Assembly (NCBI RefSeq): GCF_005938105.1
Contig: NZ_VCPE01000013.1
Coordinates: 62,001-126,000 of the forward strand
From: Brucella haematophila
Lineage (GTDB): Bacteria > Pseudomonadota > Alphaproteobacteria > Rhizobiales > Rhizobiaceae
Direction of reading: 5' to 3'
DNA: 64,000 nt
Part shown: positions 61,401-64,000 of the stretch, piece by piece
Position numbering within the stretch: position 1 is the first letter of the stretch
Layout: the number at the start of each line of letters is the position of its first letter
Program-made: the position numbers and the translations under genes
Notes under the pieces: generated by a model
The model's database searches: none
The model's input: the letters and a program-made list of their open reading frames with translations, nothing else
Told to the model about the DNA's origin: nothing

Positions 61401-61619
61401 TTAGAAGTCGATGGTTCGCCCTTTGATCTCCCAATCGCCGAAACGCGCCGGGTCCTTGCCGCCGCGCCCGCCGATTTCACGCGGGGCTTTGGCATTCGTT
61501 TCAGCGGCGCGGCGTTCTTCCGCTTCCTTGAGGGCGCGCTGGGCAGCCGGAGGCAGATCGTCAAACTTGCGCGGCGCAACGTTCTCGTCGATGTCGGTTT
61601 CGTTGAGTTTATCGGTCAT
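61401..61619 (-). CDS. DUF1674 / SDHAF4-type protein
   Basis: 72-residue protein ending GGRGGKDPARFGDWEIKGRTIDF, the signature of the DUF1674/SDHAF4 family. Eukaryotic SDHAF4 helps load flavinated SdhA into succinate dehydrogenase; a similar bacterial role is an inference. The N-terminus is acidic and variable. The ATG at 61619 has AGGA about 13 nt upstream. It is divergent from htpX. Confidence 0.88.
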   Translation of the reverse strand: MTDKLNETDIDENVAPRKFDDLPPAAQRALKEAEERRAAETNAKAPREIGGRGGKDPARFGDWEIKGRTIDF

Positions 61620-61735
61620 CCGCTGAAGTCCTATTATTGAAGCGCAGGCATTTGATACCCATCATATAGGCAGGAATAGGTGGGACGCAAAACCCTGTTT
61701 GAGATAAACTCTCGCTGAATTGGAGACCACGACGC

Positions 61736-62701
61736 ATGAATATGACGAAAACTGCCATGCTGATTGCTCTCATGACAGTCATGTTCATGAGCATCGGTTA
61801 TTTGCTGGGCGGCGGCGGCGGCATGATGATCGCGCTGGTGTTCGCTGTCGGCATGAACCTGTTCGGCTATTGGAACTCCGACAAAATGGTGCTGCGCATG
61901 TACAATGCGCAGCAGGTGGATGAGCGCACGGCCCCGGATTATTACCGCATGGTGAGCGGGCTTGCCGCCAATGCCGGTTTGCCCATGCCGAAGGTGTTCA
62001 TCATCCACGAAGACCAGCCCAATGCTTTTGCCACCGGGCGCAACCCCGAAAATGCAGCAGTCGCCGCCACAACCGGTCTTCTCCAGCGCCTGACCCCGGA
62101 AGAAGTCGCAGGCGTCATGGCGCACGAGCTGGCGCATGTGCAGAACCGCGACACGCTCACCATGACCATCGTGGCGACGCTGGCAGGTGCCATTTCGATG
62201 CTCGGCAACTTCGCTTTCTTTCTGGGCGGCAACCGTGAAAACGGCAATGGCGTCATTGGCGTCATCGGCACTATTCTGGCGATGATTGTCGCGCCCTTTG
62301 CCGCAATGATCGTTCAGATGGCCGTCAGCCGTACCCGCGAATATGCTGCCGACAAGCGCGGCGCGGAAATCTGTGGCAATCCGCTGTGGCTGTCTTCTGC
62401 GCTCAACAAGATCGCGCGCAGCGCCAAGGTTATCCCGAACGAGGAAGCCGAACACAACCCGGCAACCGCGCATATGTTCATCATCAATCCGCTGAGCGGA
62501 CGCGGCGCCGACAATCTTTTCTCGACCCACCCGGACACCGATAATCGCATCGCAGCGCTTGAACAGCTGGCCGGAGAAATGGGTATTCGCTCAGCCGGAA
62601 TGGCTCCCCGCGCTGCTGCCCCTTCCCAAAGTAGTGGTCCATGGGGTAATGCAGGCGATAACAACAGTGGCGGTTCCGGCTATCGGGGCCCATGGTCCTA
62701 A
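61736..62701 (+). CDS. htpX: Membrane-bound zinc metalloprotease HtpX
   Basis: 321-residue M48B protease of the inner membrane, degrading damaged membrane proteins. Two N-terminal membrane segments (4-25, 27-45), zinc site HELAH at 130-134 with the third ligand in [14 protein letters not shown], then two more membrane helices between these motifs. The C-terminus is Gly/Ser/Asn-rich. The ATG at 61736 has GGAGA about 9 nt upstream; an ATG two codons later is possible. No RpoH-type promoter was evident. Confidence 0.95.
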   Translation: MNMTKTAMLIALMTVMFMSIGYLLGGGGGMMIALVFAVGMNLFGYWNSDKMVLRMYNAQQVDERTAPDYYRMVSGLAANAGLPMPKVFIIHEDQPNAFATGRNPENAAVAATTGLLQRLTPEEVAGVMAHELAHVQNRDTLTMTIVATLAGAISMLGNFAFFLGGNRENGNGVIGVIGTILAMIVAPFAAMIVQMAVSRTREYAADKRGAEICGNPLWLSSALNKIARSAKVIPNEEAEHNPATAHMFIINPLSGRGADNLFSTHPDTDNRIAALEQLAGEMGIRSAGMAPRAAAPSQSSGPWGNAGDNNSGGSGYRGPWS

Positions 62702-62755
62702 AAGCGTATCCCAAAAAGCGCCAAGCGGTTTTTGGATGAGATCCGCGCCAGATAA
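62702..62755. repeat. Dispersed intergenic repeat, family C (copy 2)
   Basis: AAAAGCGTATCCCAAAAAGC and AAGCGGTTTTTGGATGAGAT, similar in layout to 46673-46719. Confidence 0.45.
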
Positions 62756-62766
62756 AGTAGAACAGC

Positions 62767-64000
62767 GTGAACGATAAGAAACCCGCGCCAAAACGCGGAA
62801 ACAACAAGCCGTTAGTACAGAGCAATGTGGTGGACCGTCCCGGCTTGCCGGCGCGCCAATGTGCGGCGCGTCTGCTGGGTGCAGTGATTGAAAAGAACAC
62901 TTCGCTCGATGGACTGACCGACAACAGCCATGGCCACCCGCAATATCTGGCGCTGGAACCGCGTGACCGCGCGCTGGTGCGCGCTATTCTGGGTGCAAGC
63001 CTGCGCAATCGCGGCGCTATTGAACGGGCCATTTCGAAGCGTCTCGACCGGCCATTGCCGGAAAACGCCGTCGCGCTGAAGCATTTGCTGCATGTCGCCG
63101 TGGCGCAGATTTTCTATCTCGATCTTCCCGATCATTCGGCGGTGGATCTGGCAGTGGAAGCTGCCAATGCCGATCCACGCAATCGGAAATATGCCGGTCT
63201 GGTCAATGCATTGCTGCGCCGTCTGTCGCGCAACAAGGAACGTGCGCTCGCACACACGTTGCTACCGGAAGGCAATGTGCCCGAATGGTTTTCCAAGAGC
63301 ATTGTCGATGCTTACGGCGCGGAAAAAGCCGCAGCCATCTTCGCCATGCACGCCTACGAGCCGCCGATCGATTTCACCGTAAAGGGCGATCCGAAGGTCT
63401 GGGCTGAGAAACTCGGCGGCATTGCATTGCCGAACGGCTCCGTTCGCGTGCAGACCGTTGATGGCGCACTGACCGACCTGCCCGGCTTTGCCGAGGGTGA
63501 CTGGTGGGTGCAGGATGTGGCGGCAAGCCTGCCCGCCCGCCTGATGGGCGACATCAAAGGCAAGCGCGTCGCCGATCTTTGTGCGGCACCTGGCGGCAAG
63601 ACGTCCCAGCTCGTGCAGCAGGGCGCGGATGTCACCGCGCTCGATCTGTCTGAAAACCGGTTGAAGCGTTTGCGCGGCAATCTGGAACGCCTTGGTTACG
63701 AGGCGAAGACCGTTGCGACCAATCTGATGGATTTCGCGCCGGAAGAGCTTTTCGATGCTGTTCTTCTTGATGCGCCCTGCTCTTCCACCGGCACGGTGCG
63801 TCGTCATCCCGATGTTCCTTGGACAAAGACGCCGCAAGATATCACCAAGCTCGCCGACCTTCAGGGCAAGCTGCTGGCCCATGCCGCAACGCTGGTAAAG
63901 CCGGGCGGCGTTATCGTCTTTTCCAATTGCTCGCTGCATCCGCTTGAAGGTGAGGAAATGGCTCGCAAGGCGGCGGAAAATCCGCTGCTTGAGCCCTACC
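62767..64000 (+). CDS. rsmB: 16S rRNA m5C967 methyltransferase, truncated by the window end
   Basis: First 411 residues of an RsmB (Sun/Fmu) protein. The N-terminal NusB-like RNA-binding domain spans about 25-160 (LEPRDRALVRAILGASLRN). The SAM-binding motif is VADLCAAPGGKTSQL; the two catalytic cysteines are in DAPCSSTGTVRRHPD and VFSNCSLHPLEGEE. The start is GTG at 62767, with no strong ribosome binding site, 65 bp after htpX. Only the last few dozen residues appear to be missing. Confidence 0.92.
   Translation, partial: MNDKKPAPKRGNNKPLVQSNVVDRPGLPARQCAARLLGAVIEKNTSLDGLTDNSHGHPQYLALEPRDRALVRAILGASLRNRGAIERAISKRLDRPLPENAVALKHLLHVAVAQIFYLDLPDHSAVDLAVEAANADPRNRKYAGLVNALLRRLSRNKERALAHTLLPEGNVPEWFSKSIVDAYGAEKAAAIFAMHAYEPPIDFTVKGDPKVWAEKLGGIALPNGSVRVQTVDGALTDLPGFAEGDWWVQDVAASLPARLMGDIKGKRVADLCAAPGGKTSQLVQQGADVTALDLSENRLKRLRGNLERLGYEAKTVATNLMDFAPEELFDAVLLDAPCSSTGTVRRHPDVPWTKTPQDITKLADLQGKLLAHAATLVKPGGVIVFSNCSLHPLEGEEMARKAAENPLLEPY

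Overview
The window is a stretch of alphaproteobacterial chromosome, most likely from the Brucella/Ochrobactrum group (order Hyphomicrobiales). This rests on gene content and protein style: an atpHAGDC operon without the F0 genes, a second-type RpoH, CarD, a liv operon whose LivG carries a rhizobial helix-hairpin-helix tail, Usg, an SDHAF4-type protein, a 4-hydroxyproline epimerase/oxidase pair, and moderately high GC with TTG/GTG starts. No rRNA, tRNA, CRISPR array, prophage or transposase was seen. Most of the window is conserved core genome.

Layout. 1-3.7 kb: a TPP riboswitch and the thiamine ABC transporter thiBPQ. 3.8-6.05 kb: an M48 lipoprotein protease and a MOSC protein. 6.1-9.7 kb (minus strand): rpoH with an EcfG-type promoter, carD, fdxA and an S4-domain protein. 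9.7-14.8 kb: a SUV3-like helicase, its long duplicated leader, and acetyl-CoA acetyltransferase. 15-24.2 kb: a GlcG-like protein, rpmF, mtgA, polyprenyl synthase, an HxlR/MFS pair, ispG, 3-hydroxybutyrate dehydrogenase, and a DeoR/MFS pair. 24.5-28 kb: pyruvate carboxylase. 28.1-35.9 kb: two paralogous branched-chain amino acid binding proteins followed upstream by livHMGF and a small membrane protein. 36.2-39.5 kb: hydroxyproline epimerase, an FAD oxidase and a divergent GntR regulator. 39.5-46 kb: a small secreted protein, a MarR regulator and the F1-ATPase operon. 46.2-55.9 kb: two small membrane proteins, priA, a transaldolase-like aldolase, an ATPase, a metallo-beta-lactamase-fold protein, lptE and leuS. 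56-58.7 kb: yggS, an AT-rich insert and a FUSC-like protein. 58.7-64 kb: usg, acs, an SDHAF4-type protein, htpX and a truncated rsmB.

Common themes are acetyl-CoA and C2-C4 carbon flow (acs, acetyl-CoA acetyltransferase, 3-hydroxybutyrate dehydrogenase, pyc), amino-acid uptake and breakdown (liv operon, hydroxyproline genes), isoprenoid precursors (ispG, polyprenyl synthase) and envelope or stress quality control (M48 protease, htpX, rpoH, lptE, mtgA).

Two places stand out. First, a roughly 1.45-kb AT-rich insert (56.64-58.12 kb) carries two paralogous orphan genes and is bounded by a perfect 31-bp direct repeat of the 3' end of yggS, as expected of an element inserted at a gene's 3' end. 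Second, the roughly 700-bp leader of the helicase gene holds a diverged duplication of about 155 bp, nine GANTC (CcrM-type) sites and a TTAA-N7-TTAA (CtrA-type) site, which suggests cell-cycle control. Several regulator genes are paired with clear inverted or direct repeats in their own upstream regions.
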